A DNA stretch of 24,927 nt from UBA1431 sp049324235 (GCA_049324235.1 JBMOLJ010000002.1:1-24927), one strand, 5' to 3'. Counted from the first letter of the stretch, positions 8,688 through 16,906 are shown. Numbers and translations are program-made. The notes: generated from the letters alone by a model not told the origin.

Positions 8688-8727
8688 AAAGCCAAAGTGC
8701 CATTCCTATGATAGTGCTTTGGCTTTT
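8688..8727 (+). terminator. Hairpin between dnaK and dnaJ (partial terminator or processing site)
   Basis: AAAGCCAAAGTGC (8688-8700) pairs with GTGCTTTGGCTTT (8714-8726) as a 13-bp stem with two G-U wobbles and a 13-nt loop. It is followed by T8727 then G, so the T-run is TTTT only. It lies 27 nt after the dnaK stop and 25 nt before dnaJ. No clear promoter follows, so read-through to dnaJ is expected. Confidence 0.6.
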
Positions 8728-8752
8728 GCAGGGATAGCGAGGCGGTGGAACC

Positions 8753-9901
8753 TTGGCAAAACAGGATTATTACGAGGTGCTGGGCGTCAGGAGGGATGCG
8801 TCGGAAGCGGAGATAAAAAAAGCGTTCCGGCAAAAGGCAAAAGAATGCCATCCCGACATCAACCCGGGAGATGAGGTTGCCGAACACAGGTTCAAAGAAG
8901 TGAACGAAGCGTACGAGGTGCTCAGCGACAGCCAGAAAAGGCGGCAGTACGACCAGTTCGGGCATGCTGCCTTCGACGGCACGGGGGGCGCGGGAGGCTT
9001 TAGCGGATTTGGCGGATTTGAAGACGTGTTCGAGTCTTTCTTCGGCGGCAGCATCTTTGGCTCCCGTTCAGGCAGGCAGCGCAACGGCCCGATGCGCGGG
9101 CGTGATATCCGGTATGATCTGACCATAGAGTTCAAGGAAGCCGCGTTCGGCGTAAAACATGATCTGGAGTTTCAGCGCACCGAAAAGTGCGTTGAATGCG
9201 ACGGCAGCGGCGCGAAAAAGGGCTCGGACGTTGTCACCTGTGTCGTATGCAACGGAACGGGGCAGGTTCAGACCACGCAAAACACGGTGTTCGGGCGTTT
9301 TGTGAGCGTTGACGAGTGCCAGAGCTGCAACGGCACGGGAAAGATAATCAAGGAAAAGTGCAAAAAGTGCAACGGTTCGGGGATTGTGCGCAAAAAGCGC
9401 ATCATCTCCATCAACGTTCCCGCGGGGATCGACGACGGGCAGGTGCTTTCTTTGAGCGGGGAGGGCGAGGCCGGGGCCAAGGGCGGGCCGCCGGGCGATC
9501 TGCGCGTCGTGGTGCATGTGAAGCCGCATAAGCTGTTTAAACGCAGGGAATATGATCTGTTCTACGAAATGCCGATTTCGTTTGCGCGGGCTGCGATGGG
9601 CGGGGAGATCGAAGTCGAGACCCTGGACGAAAAGGTGCGCTACAAGATCCCCGAAGGTACGCAGCCTGCAACGACGTTCCGCCTCAAGGGCAAGGGAATC
9701 AAGCATTTGAACCATAACAGCTACGGCGACCTGTACGTGCAGGTGAACGTGCAAGTGCCCCAAAAGCTCACTCCCGAGCAAAAGCAGGCTCTGGAGCAGT
9801 TTGATGCGCTGCTGGGCAGTGATAGGCCGGGACAGGAGAAGCACAAACACGCGAAAGATAAGACGATTTTCGGTAAAGTGAAGGATGTGTTTAACGGGTA
9901 A
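8753..9901 (+). CDS. dnaJ: Chaperone DnaJ (Hsp40)
   Basis: 382 aa with the full type I layout. The J domain has HPD at 33-35. A Gly/Phe-rich linker (GGAGGFSGFGGF) follows at about residues 77-90. The zinc region has four CxxCxGxG repeats (CVECDGSG, CVVCNGTG, CQSCNGTG, CKKCNGSG), then the C-terminal peptide-binding domains. It delivers substrates to DnaK and stimulates its ATPase. The start is TTG 8753, giving MAKQDYYEVLG as in other DnaJ proteins, preceded by a weak GAGGCGG RBS at 8740-8746. No ATG exists at a sensible place. A hairpin separates it from dnaK, and prmA follows after 35 nt. Confidence 0.96.
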   Translation: MAKQDYYEVLGVRRDASEAEIKKAFRQKAKECHPDINPGDEVAEHRFKEVNEAYEVLSDSQKRRQYDQFGHAAFDGTGGAGGFSGFGGFEDVFESFFGGSIFGSRSGRQRNGPMRGRDIRYDLTIEFKEAAFGVKHDLEFQRTEKCVECDGSGAKKGSDVVTCVVCNGTGQVQTTQNTVFGRFVSVDECQSCNGTGKIIKEKCKKCNGSGIVRKKRIISINVPAGIDDGQVLSLSGEGEAGAKGGPPGDLRVVVHVKPHKLFKRREYDLFYEMPISFARAAMGGEIEVETLDEKVRYKIPEGTQPATTFRLKGKGIKHLNHNSYGDLYVQVNVQVPQKLTPEQKQALEQFDALLGSDRPGQEKHKHAKDKTIFGKVKDVFNG

Positions 9902-9936
9902 TTGGCAGCCTGTCATTTGAAGCTGGAGGCGGGAGC

Positions 9937-10896
9937 ATGGACTATTTGGAAGTAGCGGTATACACGACCACGCAGGCAGGGGATGCGGTTGCGGAAGTAA
10001 TGATGGAAGCCGGAGCCGACGGAGTATCCATCGAAGACGCGCAGGATGTTATCCTGCACCAGCACTCGGACAGCGAGTGGGACTATATCGACCCGGAAAT
10101 ACACAGCGATCTTTGCGGGGAAGTGCGTGTGATCTGCTATCTGCCGCGCGACGAAGAGCTGAGGGGGCGTCTGGACCAGATAAAATACCGCATGGAAGAC
10201 CTCCTTGAGCTGTCGGATGAGGACTGGAACGTCGGAAGCGGCCGCATTGCAACACGCGTAGTCCATCAGGATGACTGGGCAAATGCCTGGAAAAAATACT
10301 ATACATCCATTAAAGTCGGGGAAAACCTGGTTGTTGTCCCCACATGGGAGCACTACCAGCCCGGAGACAAGGAAATTGTCATCCATCTGGACCCCGGCAT
10401 GGCTTTTGGCACCGGGACGCATGAGACAACCGTGATGTGTATGCAGATGCTGGAAAAAACCGTCCAGCCCGGGCACACCATGCTGGATGTGGGCTGTGGA
10501 ACCGGCATACTGTCGCTGTGTACCGCACGGCTGGGTGTGAAAAAAATCATCGCGATCGACAAAGACCCGGTGGCGGTGCGCGTGTGCAGGGAAAACGTTG
10601 CGCTCAACGGTCTGCAAAAGAGGATAAAGGTTGTGCAGGGGGATTTGCTGGACAAGCCCTATGCCAAGGTGGATATCCTCGCGGTCAATATCGTGGCGGA
10701 TGCGGTCATCGAGGTTGTCAGGCATGCATCCGAAGTGATGCATGCACATACGCAAATGATCTGCTCCGGTATCATAAAGGATAGGGAGCCGGACGTATGC
10801 GCGGCGCTTGACCGGGCGGGGCTTGCTGTTAAAGAGCGCATGGAGATGGGAGAATGGATCGCGATGCGGGCAACATACGCAGGATGCCCTAAGTAA
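9937..10896 (+). CDS. prmA: Ribosomal protein L11 methyltransferase
   Basis: 319 aa. N-terminal L11-recognition domain, then a class I SAM-dependent methyltransferase fold. The PrmA signature DPGMAFGTGTHETT (152-165) precedes motif I DVGCGTGIL (184-192), the acidic AIDKDPVAV, and the catalytic-loop VNIVADAVIEV. It methylates ribosomal protein L11. ATG 9937 has GGAGG at 9925-9929. Its position directly after dnaJ is typical of Firmicutes. The usual next gene, the 16S rRNA methyltransferase rsmE, is missing here, and mtaB follows 115 nt downstream. Confidence 0.94.
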   Translation: MDYLEVAVYTTTQAGDAVAEVMMEAGADGVSIEDAQDVILHQHSDSEWDYIDPEIHSDLCGEVRVICYLPRDEELRGRLDQIKYRMEDLLELSDEDWNVGSGRIATRVVHQDDWANAWKKYYTSIKVGENLVVVPTWEHYQPGDKEIVIHLDPGMAFGTGTHETTVMCMQMLEKTVQPGHTMLDVGCGTGILSLCTARLGVKKIIAIDKDPVAVRVCRENVALNGLQKRIKVVQGDLLDKPYAKVDILAVNIVADAVIEVVRHASEVMHAHTQMICSGIIKDREPDVCAALDRAGLAVKERMEMGEWIAMRATYAGCPK

Positions 10897-10938
10897 AATG
10901 CCAGCGGATATAAACGATACAAAGAACTTTTGCGGACC

Positions 10939-10961
10939 CTTGCTGCCGGCAAGTGTTTTTT
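10939..10961 (+). terminator. Weak candidate terminator after prmA
   Basis: CTTGC (10939-10943) and GCAAG (10949-10953) form only a 5-bp stem, but a six-base T-run follows at 10956-10961. The position between prmA and mtaB suits a partial terminator; the stem is weak. Confidence 0.35.
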
Positions 10962-11011
10962 CATACGATTAGCAGCTATGAAGCTGTCTTACATACGAAA
11001 CGGGGAAAACG

Positions 11012-12310
11012 ATGAAAAAAGCGGCTTTCTGTACGCTTGGATGCAAAGTGAATCAATACGAGACGCAGGCTATGACCGAGAGCATGGAACGCGCCGGTTA
11101 TGATGTGGTTGAATTTTCGGACAAGGCGGATGTATATGTCATCAATTCGTGTACAGTTACGGGAACGGGCGATAAAAAGACGCGGCAGATGGTGCGCAAG
11201 GCGCACCGTACGAATCCCGATGCGGTGATTGCCGTGGCGGGATGCTATGCGCAGCGCGCCGCAGACGAGCTTATACAGCTCCCGGGTGTTAAAGTGGTGC
11301 TGGGAACGAGGCACAAAGACCGGATCGACGGCTTAGTTGGTCGCGCGTTTGAGACAGGCGGGCCGGTGCTTGCAGTGGAGGGCTTTGCGGACGTTTCGGA
11401 ATACGAGAGCCTGCTGGTCACCAAAAAACCTGCGCACACGCATGCGTATATCAAGATACAGGACGGATGCAACCGTTTTTGCAGCTACTGCATCATACCG
11501 TTTGCGCGGGGGCCTGTGCGCAGCCGTCCGGTAGCTGATGTGGTGCGCGAGGCAGAGGCGCTTGCGCAAAGCGGGTGTATCGAGGTTGTGCTGACCGGTA
11601 TACATGTCGCCTCCTACGGAACGGATCTGCACGATGGCCTGCGCCTTGTGGATGTGATCGAAGCGGTCCATGAGATTGAAGGCATTAAACGGATACGTTT
11701 AAGTTCACTCGAACCTCTTTCGCTCACCGGTGCGTGGATCGAAAGGCTGCGCGTTCTGCCCAGACTGTGCGATCATTTTCATCTTTCGCTCCAGAGCGGC
11801 AGCGATGCCGTGCTTAAACGCATGCGCCGCGGATATACTACGGAGGCGTTTGCAGGCCGCGTCAGCGCGCTGCGCGAAGCGTTTCCCGGATGCGCCGTTA
11901 CGACCGATATCATGGCAGGGTTTCCGGGTGAGACCGAGGAGGAATTCGAGGAAACTCTGGCGTTTGTCAAAAAGACAGGGTTTGCGCGATGCCATGTGTT
12001 TCCGTATTCGAAACGCCCGGGTACAGACGCAGCCGCCATGGACCTGCAGGTGCCCAGGAGCGTAAAGGAAGAGCGCGTCGGCAAATTAATTACGCTGGGC
12101 AAGGAACACGAGCAGGCGTTCATGCACAGGCAGATCGGACAGGTGCAGGATGTGTTGTGGGAAACATTCGAGGACGGGCTTCTGGAAGGGTACACATCCC
12201 GGTATGTGCGCGTCCGCGCGCCTGGTACGCAAAACGCCACGGGGACCTTATCTTCAGTGCTGATGAAACAGGTGTGTGAAGACGTTTTATACGGTGAACT
12301 GGTTGACTAG
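11012..12310 (+). CDS. mtaB: tRNA (N6-L-threonylcarbamoyladenosine(37)-C2)-methylthiotransferase MtaB
   Basis: 432 aa radical-SAM methylthiotransferase converting t6A37 to ms2t6A in tRNA. The UPF0004 domain ligands are visible as C11 (LGCKVNQYE), C47 (NSCTVT) and C78 (AGCYAQ). The radical-SAM motif CNRFCSYC has C153, C157 and C160. The C-terminal part should be a TRAM domain. The LGCKVNQYE motif and the dnaJ-prmA-mtaB order point to MtaB rather than MiaB. ATG 11012 has only a modest GGGGAA RBS. A short gap of 47 nt leads to hinT. Confidence 0.92.
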   Translation: MKKAAFCTLGCKVNQYETQAMTESMERAGYDVVEFSDKADVYVINSCTVTGTGDKKTRQMVRKAHRTNPDAVIAVAGCYAQRAADELIQLPGVKVVLGTRHKDRIDGLVGRAFETGGPVLAVEGFADVSEYESLLVTKKPAHTHAYIKIQDGCNRFCSYCIIPFARGPVRSRPVADVVREAEALAQSGCIEVVLTGIHVASYGTDLHDGLRLVDVIEAVHEIEGIKRIRLSSLEPLSLTGAWIERLRVLPRLCDHFHLSLQSGSDAVLKRMRRGYTTEAFAGRVSALREAFPGCAVTTDIMAGFPGETEEEFEETLAFVKKTGFARCHVFPYSKRPGTDAAAMDLQVPRSVKEERVGKLITLGKEHEQAFMHRQIGQVQDVLWETFEDGLLEGYTSRYVRVRAPGTQNATGTLSSVLMKQVCEDVLYGELVD

Positions 12311-12357
12311 CGCACGCATACAAGCCTACAAACGCGTATGGAAGGAGTGGAAAACCG

Positions 12358-12702
12358 TTGAAAGATTGCCTTTTTTGTAAGATCGTGAACAAAGAGATAC
12401 CGTCGGACGTAGTGTATGAGGACGAACAGGTTTTGGCGTTTAAGGACATTAATCCGCAGGCGCCGGTGCATGTTCTGGTCATACCCAAATTGCATTATGA
12501 CAACCTGGCTGCGGCTGTGCGCGCCGATGCCGGTCTGGTTGCAAAAACGCTTTCGGTTCTTGCCGAAATCGCAAAGGAGCTGGGACTGGAGGAAACCGGC
12601 CACCGCGTGGTCGTGAATACCGGAAAAGACGGGTACCAGACGGTGAATCATCTGCATTTTCATCTGCTCGGCCGGAGGAAGATGGCATGGCCCCCGGGCT
12701 GA
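12358..12702 (+). CDS. hinT: HIT family nucleotide hydrolase (HinT-like)
   Basis: 114 aa, the typical length of HinT purine nucleoside phosphoramidases. Histidine triad HLHFH is at 98-102, with the N-terminal FCKI and CxxC pair (C4, C7) often seen in this family. The C-terminus KMAWPPG is characteristic. The usual LLGGR turn after the triad reads LLGRR here, a Gly-to-Arg change beside the active site. The start is TTG 12358 with GGAGTGG at 12344-12350; there is no in-frame ATG nearby. It is probably the last gene read from the heat-shock/mtaB region, as a new promoter starts 19 nt after its stop. Confidence 0.92.
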   Translation: MKDCLFCKIVNKEIPSDVVYEDEQVLAFKDINPQAPVHVLVIPKLHYDNLAAAVRADAGLVAKTLSVLAEIAKELGLEETGHRVVVNTGKDGYQTVNHLHFHLLGRRKMAWPPG

Positions 12703-12720
12703 GGCGTGAATTTATGCATA

Positions 12721-12750
12721 TTGACATCACAAAATCGGCTGGAGTATAAT
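12721..12750 (+). promoter_or_regulatory. Consensus sigma-A promoter of rpsU
   Basis: Perfect -35 TTGACA (12721-12726), 18-bp spacer, perfect -10 TATAAT (12745-12750). The predicted start near 12757 gives a ~56-nt leader before rpsU. It is the strongest promoter in the window, as expected for a ribosomal protein gene. Confidence 0.85.
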
Positions 12751-12812
12751 AGGAACGAGTTTTACGAAAGCCGTCATGCCCGACTGCTGAAAGTGGAGGG
12801 GGGGAAGAATAA

Positions 12813-12986
12813 ATGTCCGAAATCCGTGTTGGCGAGAATGAGACTTTGGAAAGTGCATTGAAGCGTTTTAAACGCAAATGCGCACGGTCCGGCGTCCTGG
12901 CAGAAATCCGCAGGCGGGAACACTATGAGAAACCCAGCGTTAAAAGAAAGAAGAAGGCCGAAGCGGCCCGCAAACGGAAATATTAG
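12813..12986 (+). CDS. rpsU: 30S ribosomal protein bS21
   Basis: A 57-aa highly basic protein beginning MSEIRVGENETLESALKRFK and ending in KRKKKAEAARKRKY, the full bS21 pattern. It is a small-subunit protein near the 3' end of 16S rRNA that assists initiation. The AGGGGGGG-rich RBS (12797-12804) precedes ATG 12813. It has its own consensus promoter and a good terminator at 13088, so it is mainly monocistronic here. The usual downstream partner yqeY is absent. Confidence 0.95.
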   Translation: MSEIRVGENETLESALKRFKRKCARSGVLAEIRRREHYEKPSVKRKKKAEAARKRKY

Positions 12987-13087
12987 ATGGTACCTACAGG
13001 GAGAACAAACCCTCTTCCCCGATTCAAACCGTAACATATGTTTTACAAGGGCATGACAAAGGCGAACATAATAATTCGATCAAAAAC

Positions 13088-13115
13088 AGAGCTGAGCTTG
13101 TCTTGGCTCTTTTTT
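13088..13115 (+). terminator. Intrinsic terminator after rpsU
   Basis: AGAGCTGAG (13088-13096) pairs with CTTGGCTCT (13102-13110) as a 9-bp stem with two G-U pairs and a 5-nt loop, followed by a run of T to 13115. It lies about 100 nt past the rpsU stop and upstream of yqfC. Confidence 0.8.
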
Positions 13116-13198
13116 ATTTGCCCCGATGCGTTTGTCCTCTATCATGCGGCCGTTTTTCAAAGCATAAGGATATGTAGAATATGCTTGGAGGGAAACGG

Positions 13199-13477
13199 AT
13201 GAAACCGACGCCCGAAAAGGTGAAAATTAAACTTACAAATATATTCGAGCTTCCGGCAGACGCCGTTCTTGATTTGCCGCGGTATATGATCGTGGGGAAT
13301 TCCAGCCTGCTCATCGAAAACCATGAAGGCATATTGGAATACCATGAATCGCTGATCCGGGTTGCCACCAAGGACGGTACGGTGAGCATAGCGGGCCAGG
13401 GACTGGAACTCGAGCAGCTCAGTACCGAGGAAATCATGATCAGCGGACATATCAGCCAAATGCAATGGCCTGAATAA
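13199..13477 (+). CDS. yqfC: Sporulation protein YqfC family
   Basis: A 92-aa protein recognised from the YqfC family pattern (LPADAVLDLPRYMIVGNSSLLIENHEGI) and from lying directly before yqfD. In B. subtilis yqfC and yqfD are mother-cell sporulation genes under sigma-E; the molecular role is unknown. No membrane segment or catalytic motif is visible. The start is ATG 13199 with GGAGGG at 13187-13192. An in-frame ATG at 13181 would contain the RBS and is not used. I found no convincing promoter in 13116-13198, although the preceding terminator means one is needed. Confidence 0.88.
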   Translation: MKPTPEKVKIKLTNIFELPADAVLDLPRYMIVGNSSLLIENHEGILEYHESLIRVATKDGTVSIAGQGLELEQLSTEEIMISGHISQMQWPE

Positions 13478-13495
13478 GGCGGTGAGGAGCCGTTT

Positions 13496-14671
13496 ATGAG
13501 GATATGGCATTCCCTCAGGGGATATGTTATGATTAAAATCGAAGGCTTGCATCTGGAGCGTTTCCTGAACCTGTGCATGCTCGAAAAGATCGGCATATGG
13601 GGGATCAGCAGAAAAACCCGTACCGTGATGTTCGCCAAGGTTGGCGTCAGGGACTTCCCGCGTCTGAGAAAAGTAGTCCGGCGCACAGGCTGCCATGTTT
13701 CGATAAAGCGGCGTCAGGGAGCGTTGTTCCTTTTTACGCGATTCAGGTTCAGGAAGTTCCTGTTGGCCGGTGCTGTCATGGCCGTTGCACTGATTTACCT
13801 GCTCTCTTCCTACGTGTGGTCAATCGAGTTTATCGGCGTCTCGGCAAACGATCAGGCGGTATACATGCAACAGCTTAACGACCAGGGCGTACACGTGGGG
13901 ATGTTCAGCAACGCGATTCGCCTCAGGGAGATCGAAGACAATCTTATCGTGAAAAACGAGGATGTTGTCTGGGCCTGTGCGCGTCTCTCGGGCGTTAAGC
14001 TGAGCATAGAGGTCGTCAAAGGGGACGAAGTTCCCGAATTGACCGATACGCAGACGCCAACGCACGTTATAGCCATAAAGGACGCCGTCGTAAGCTCGAT
14101 GACTGTCCTCGAGGGCAAACGCGCGGTGAAGGACGGGGAGACGGTTACACAGGGCCAGGAGCTTATCAGCGGCGTCTTTGAATACGGAGACAAGCCCGCG
14201 CGCTACGTGCACGCACAGGGCGAGGTATTGGGGCGCGTCTGGTATTCGGCGAAAGCATCGCTGCCCGCCGAAACAATAAACGCAACCGATACAGGGCGAA
14301 TCCATACGGTACGGTATTTATACATAGGCGGATGGGAGATTCCGCTCGACGATGAGGCGGACCCTTATAAGAACTCACGCAAGGAAACGGTGACGTACGA
14401 CCTCATCGGTGAAGGCCTTTTTGTAAAGGCACAGGTTAAAGCGGTGCGTTATTACGAGCAGAATATCGAGAAGGTCCCGGCCGACGTGGAAGAATTGAAG
14501 ATAGCGGCAAAGACGAAAGCGTGGGAAGCAATGAAACCGCAGTTGCCCACGGACGCGCTGATCAAGAACCGCGACTATGTCTTTAGTATAGAGTCAGGCA
14601 GGCTGGTCTGCGAGGTGCGCGTGGAAACGCTTGAGAAAATCGGCAAGGTCGTAAAGCTGAATACCCCGTAA
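13496..14671 (+). CDS. yqfD: Sporulation protein YqfD
   Basis: A 391-aa YqfD-family membrane protein of normal length. The N-terminal ~85 residues are basic and cytosolic-looking. One clear transmembrane helix spans about 88-109 (LLAGAVMAVALIYLLSSYVW) and a large C-terminal domain is probably extracytoplasmic. In B. subtilis the homologue is sigma-E dependent and needed for efficient sporulation; its biochemistry is not established. RBS GAGGAG lies before ATG 13496, 18 nt after yqfC. phoH follows after 12 nt, so sporulation and housekeeping genes share the transcript. Confidence 0.9.
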   Translation: MRIWHSLRGYVMIKIEGLHLERFLNLCMLEKIGIWGISRKTRTVMFAKVGVRDFPRLRKVVRRTGCHVSIKRRQGALFLFTRFRFRKFLLAGAVMAVALIYLLSSYVWSIEFIGVSANDQAVYMQQLNDQGVHVGMFSNAIRLREIEDNLIVKNEDVVWACARLSGVKLSIEVVKGDEVPELTDTQTPTHVIAIKDAVVSSMTVLEGKRAVKDGETVTQGQELISGVFEYGDKPARYVHAQGEVLGRVWYSAKASLPAETINATDTGRIHTVRYLYIGGWEIPLDDEADPYKNSRKETVTYDLIGEGLFVKAQVKAVRYYEQNIEKVPADVEELKIAAKTKAWEAMKPQLPTDALIKNRDYVFSIESGRLVCEVRVETLEKIGKVVKLNTP

Positions 14672-14683
14672 GGAGGAAAAAGT

Positions 14684-15670
14684 TTGGAACTGAAAGGAGC
14701 ACAGTCAGGACAGGCTGTGGAGCGGGCGTTATCGGTGGACACTATCGAGCAGTTGATAGCGCTGTTCGGGAAATTCGACGAGAACGTACGGATCATCGAA
14801 TCCGAAACGAATGTGGTCATCAACGCGCGGGAGCGGGAAATCAGCATCATCGGTTCGGAGGAAATGGCTGAAGTCGCCGCTGAGGTGATGCGCCGCCTGC
14901 TGGACATGATCCGCAGGAAGGAAGACATAGACAAAGGCCGCATACGCTATGCGATAGACCTCGTCAAGGAGGGCCGCGGCGAATGCGTGGGCGAGCTGAT
15001 GTCGGACGTCGTAGCCATAACGCAGAAAGGGCGGCCGGTGCGCTGCAAGACTTTGGGACAGCGCAAATACATACAAGCCATCCGCGACAATACCGTGGTG
15101 CTGGGCGTAGGCCCGGCAGGCACCGGGAAAACGTATCTGGCGGTGGCGATGGCGGTTCTCTCCTTTAAAAATAAAGACATTTCGCGCATCATCCTTACCC
15201 GTCCCGCCGTGGAGGCGGGCGAGAAGCTGGGGTTTTTGCCCGGGAATATGCAGCATAAGGTGGATCCGTACCTGCGGCCGCTCTATGACGCGCTCTACGA
15301 CTTTCTGGGCGATGAAACATTCAGGAAGCTGCTGGAACGCGGCGCCATTGAGGTTGCGCCGCTTGCCTATATGCGCGGACGTACGCTCAACGATTCGTTC
15401 ATCATACTGGACGAGGCCCAAAACTGCACCATTGAGCAGATGAAGATGTTCCTTACGCGCTTTGGTGAAGGCTCGAAAGTGGTGGTAACGGGAGATATAA
15501 CGCAGACCGACCTCCCCGCTGACCGTGCTTCGGGGCTGCGGCATGCCATGCAGACGCTAAAGGGCATAGAAGGCCTGGATGTCGTTACGCTCACCCCCAA
15601 GGACGTTGTCCGCCACGAGATGGTGCAGAGGATCGTGCGCGCCTATGAGCGGGCTGAAAAACGAAAATGA
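14684..15670 (+). CDS. phoH: PhoH-like P-loop ATPase
   Basis: 328 aa. An N-terminal KH-like region (residues ~25-75) is followed by the PhoH ATPase domain. Walker A GPAGTGKT is at 143-150 and Walker B FIILDEAQ at 239-246 with D243 and E244. The characteristic LTRPAVEAGEKLGFLPG block lies between them. A predicted RNA-related ATPase whose physiological role is uncertain; it is repeatedly found next to ybeY, as here. The start is TTG 14684 after a very strong AAGGAGG RBS. pgpH (HD-domain), commonly placed between phoH and ybeY in Firmicutes, is absent. Confidence 0.93.
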   Translation: MELKGAQSGQAVERALSVDTIEQLIALFGKFDENVRIIESETNVVINAREREISIIGSEEMAEVAAEVMRRLLDMIRRKEDIDKGRIRYAIDLVKEGRGECVGELMSDVVAITQKGRPVRCKTLGQRKYIQAIRDNTVVLGVGPAGTGKTYLAVAMAVLSFKNKDISRIILTRPAVEAGEKLGFLPGNMQHKVDPYLRPLYDALYDFLGDETFRKLLERGAIEVAPLAYMRGRTLNDSFIILDEAQNCTIEQMKMFLTRFGEGSKVVVTGDITQTDLPADRASGLRHAMQTLKGIEGLDVVTLTPKDVVRHEMVQRIVRAYERAEKRK

Positions 15671-15679
15671 GGACAGAAT

Positions 15680-16165
15680 ATGCATATAGAAATAGATGAC
15701 CTGCAATCAGCCGTTGAAGTGGATGAGAACATGCGCGCGTTCATTTGCCAGGCCGCCCGACAGGCCCTGACCGGCGCCGGCTTTGGACACGGAGCCACGG
15801 TAGACTTTGTATTAACGGACGATGCGGGAATAAAACAGCTTAACCTGCAGCACCGCGGAATCGATGTGCCCACGGACGTGCTTTCTTTCCCGCTGCTCGA
15901 GTACAGGCGTCCGCTGCAGCCCATCTATTCTGACGCGGATTCGGACGGTTCGGGCGGGCTGCTGCTGGGTGATATTGCGATATCGCTGGAGCGCGTGCGG
16001 CGGCAGGCGCAGGAATTCGGGCACGGTTTCGAGAGGGAGCTTGGGTTCATGGTAGTGCACGGCATGCTCCACCTGATAGGGTTTGACCATGAGACGCCTA
16101 TGCAGGAGCAGGAAATGTTTGCATTGCAGGAGCGGATTCTAAGCGGTCTTGGCCTGGAGCGCTGA
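15680..16165 (+). CDS. ybeY: rRNA maturation endoribonuclease YbeY
   Basis: 161 aa. The metal site HGMLHLIGFDH (127-137) supplies H127, H131 and H137, and DVLSFP (66-71) is the other conserved block. YbeY is a metal-dependent endoribonuclease acting in 16S rRNA 3' maturation and ribosome quality control. The gene starts 10 nt after the phoH stop and is followed after 12 nt by the DgkA-PAP2 gene. A short insertion rich in Asp/Ser/Gly (about 84-94) precedes the LLGDIAIS strand and is probably a surface loop. Confidence 0.94.
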   Translation: MHIEIDDLQSAVEVDENMRAFICQAARQALTGAGFGHGATVDFVLTDDAGIKQLNLQHRGIDVPTDVLSFPLLEYRRPLQPIYSDADSDGSGGLLLGDIAISLERVRRQAQEFGHGFERELGFMVVHGMLHLIGFDHETPMQEQEMFALQERILSGLGLER

Positions 16166-16177
16166 TCAAGGGGAAAC

Positions 16178-16888
16178 ATGATGTTAAAACGCATTCTTAA
16201 CAGTTTCAATTACGCCATCAGCGGCATCATGCACTGCTTCCGCACGCAGCGGAACATGCGCATCCATTTTATCATCGCTATCATTGCAATCATGATGGGC
16301 GTGTTTTTCAACATTACAAAAAGTGAGATGCTCATACTGGTGCTTACCATATTTTTCGTGCTGTTCGCGGAAATGGTCAATACGACGGTGGAAGCGCTTG
16401 TCGATATGGTTACGAAAGAGTACCATCCGCTGGCTAAGACGGCGAAAAATATCGCTGCCGGAGCGGTACTCATCGCTTCCCTCTGCGCGCTCATCGTAGG
16501 ATACATCATTTTCTTTGATAAGATCATCCGTTTCTCTTCCTTTTCGCTCAATTACGTGCGCAGCCTCCCGATATACATCACACTGGGCAGCCTGGTGGTC
16601 GTCTTTTTAGCCGTTGTGATGATCAAATCGGGCGGGAAAAAGGGCACGTATCTGCGCGGGGGACTGCCCAGCGGGCATACCGCGCTCGCGTTCGCGCTGT
16701 TTACGTCTGTGGCTTTTGTGAGCAAAGAACCGATTACCACAACGTTCGGCGCGATCATGGCGCTTCTGGTGGCCGAGAGCAGGATGGAAAGCGGCATCCA
16801 CTCGTTTTTGGAAGTGCTGCTCGGCGCCGTTATCGGCGTACTGCTCACAGTAGTAATGTATCAGGCGAGCACGCTGCTGTTTGCCTGA
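16178..16888 (+). CDS. Undecaprenol kinase (DgkA)-PAP2 phosphatase fusion
   Basis: 236-aa membrane protein with two domains. Residues 1-~115 are a Gram-positive DgkA (undecaprenol kinase) with the signature AEMVNTTVEALVD (64-76), KTAKNIAAGAVLIA (87-100) and three hydrophobic helices. Residues ~130-236 are a short PAP2 acid-phosphatase domain with PSGH (164-167) and SRMESGIHSFLE (201-212). The catalytic His residues would be H167 and H208. The first PAP2 motif (K-x6-RP) is reduced to KGTYLRGG directly before PSGH, and the terminal Asp of motif 3 is Glu. A plausible role is recycling of undecaprenyl carrier: kinase on undecaprenol, phosphatase on the pyrophosphate. Start ATG 16178, AAGGGG RBS. 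It sits in the ybeY-cdd-era row where dgkA is expected. Confidence 0.88.
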   Translation: MMLKRILNSFNYAISGIMHCFRTQRNMRIHFIIAIIAIMMGVFFNITKSEMLILVLTIFFVLFAEMVNTTVEALVDMVTKEYHPLAKTAKNIAAGAVLIASLCALIVGYIIFFDKIIRFSSFSLNYVRSLPIYITLGSLVVVFLAVVMIKSGGKKGTYLRGGLPSGHTALAFALFTSVAFVSKEPITTTFGAIMALLVAESRMESGIHSFLEVLLGAVIGVLLTVVMYQASTLLFA

Positions 16889-16906
16889 AAGAAGGGATTT
16901 TTGCAG

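Noticed and set aside
13132..13180. Possible sigma-E or sigma-A promoter before yqfC (TTGTCC, CATAAGGA, TAGAAT)
   Set aside because: No pair of elements has both good matches and correct spacing; a promoter is needed here, but I cannot point to one.
13181..13198. Upstream ATG start for yqfC
   Set aside because: The GGAGGG ribosome binding site for ATG 13199 lies within it, so the later start is preferred.
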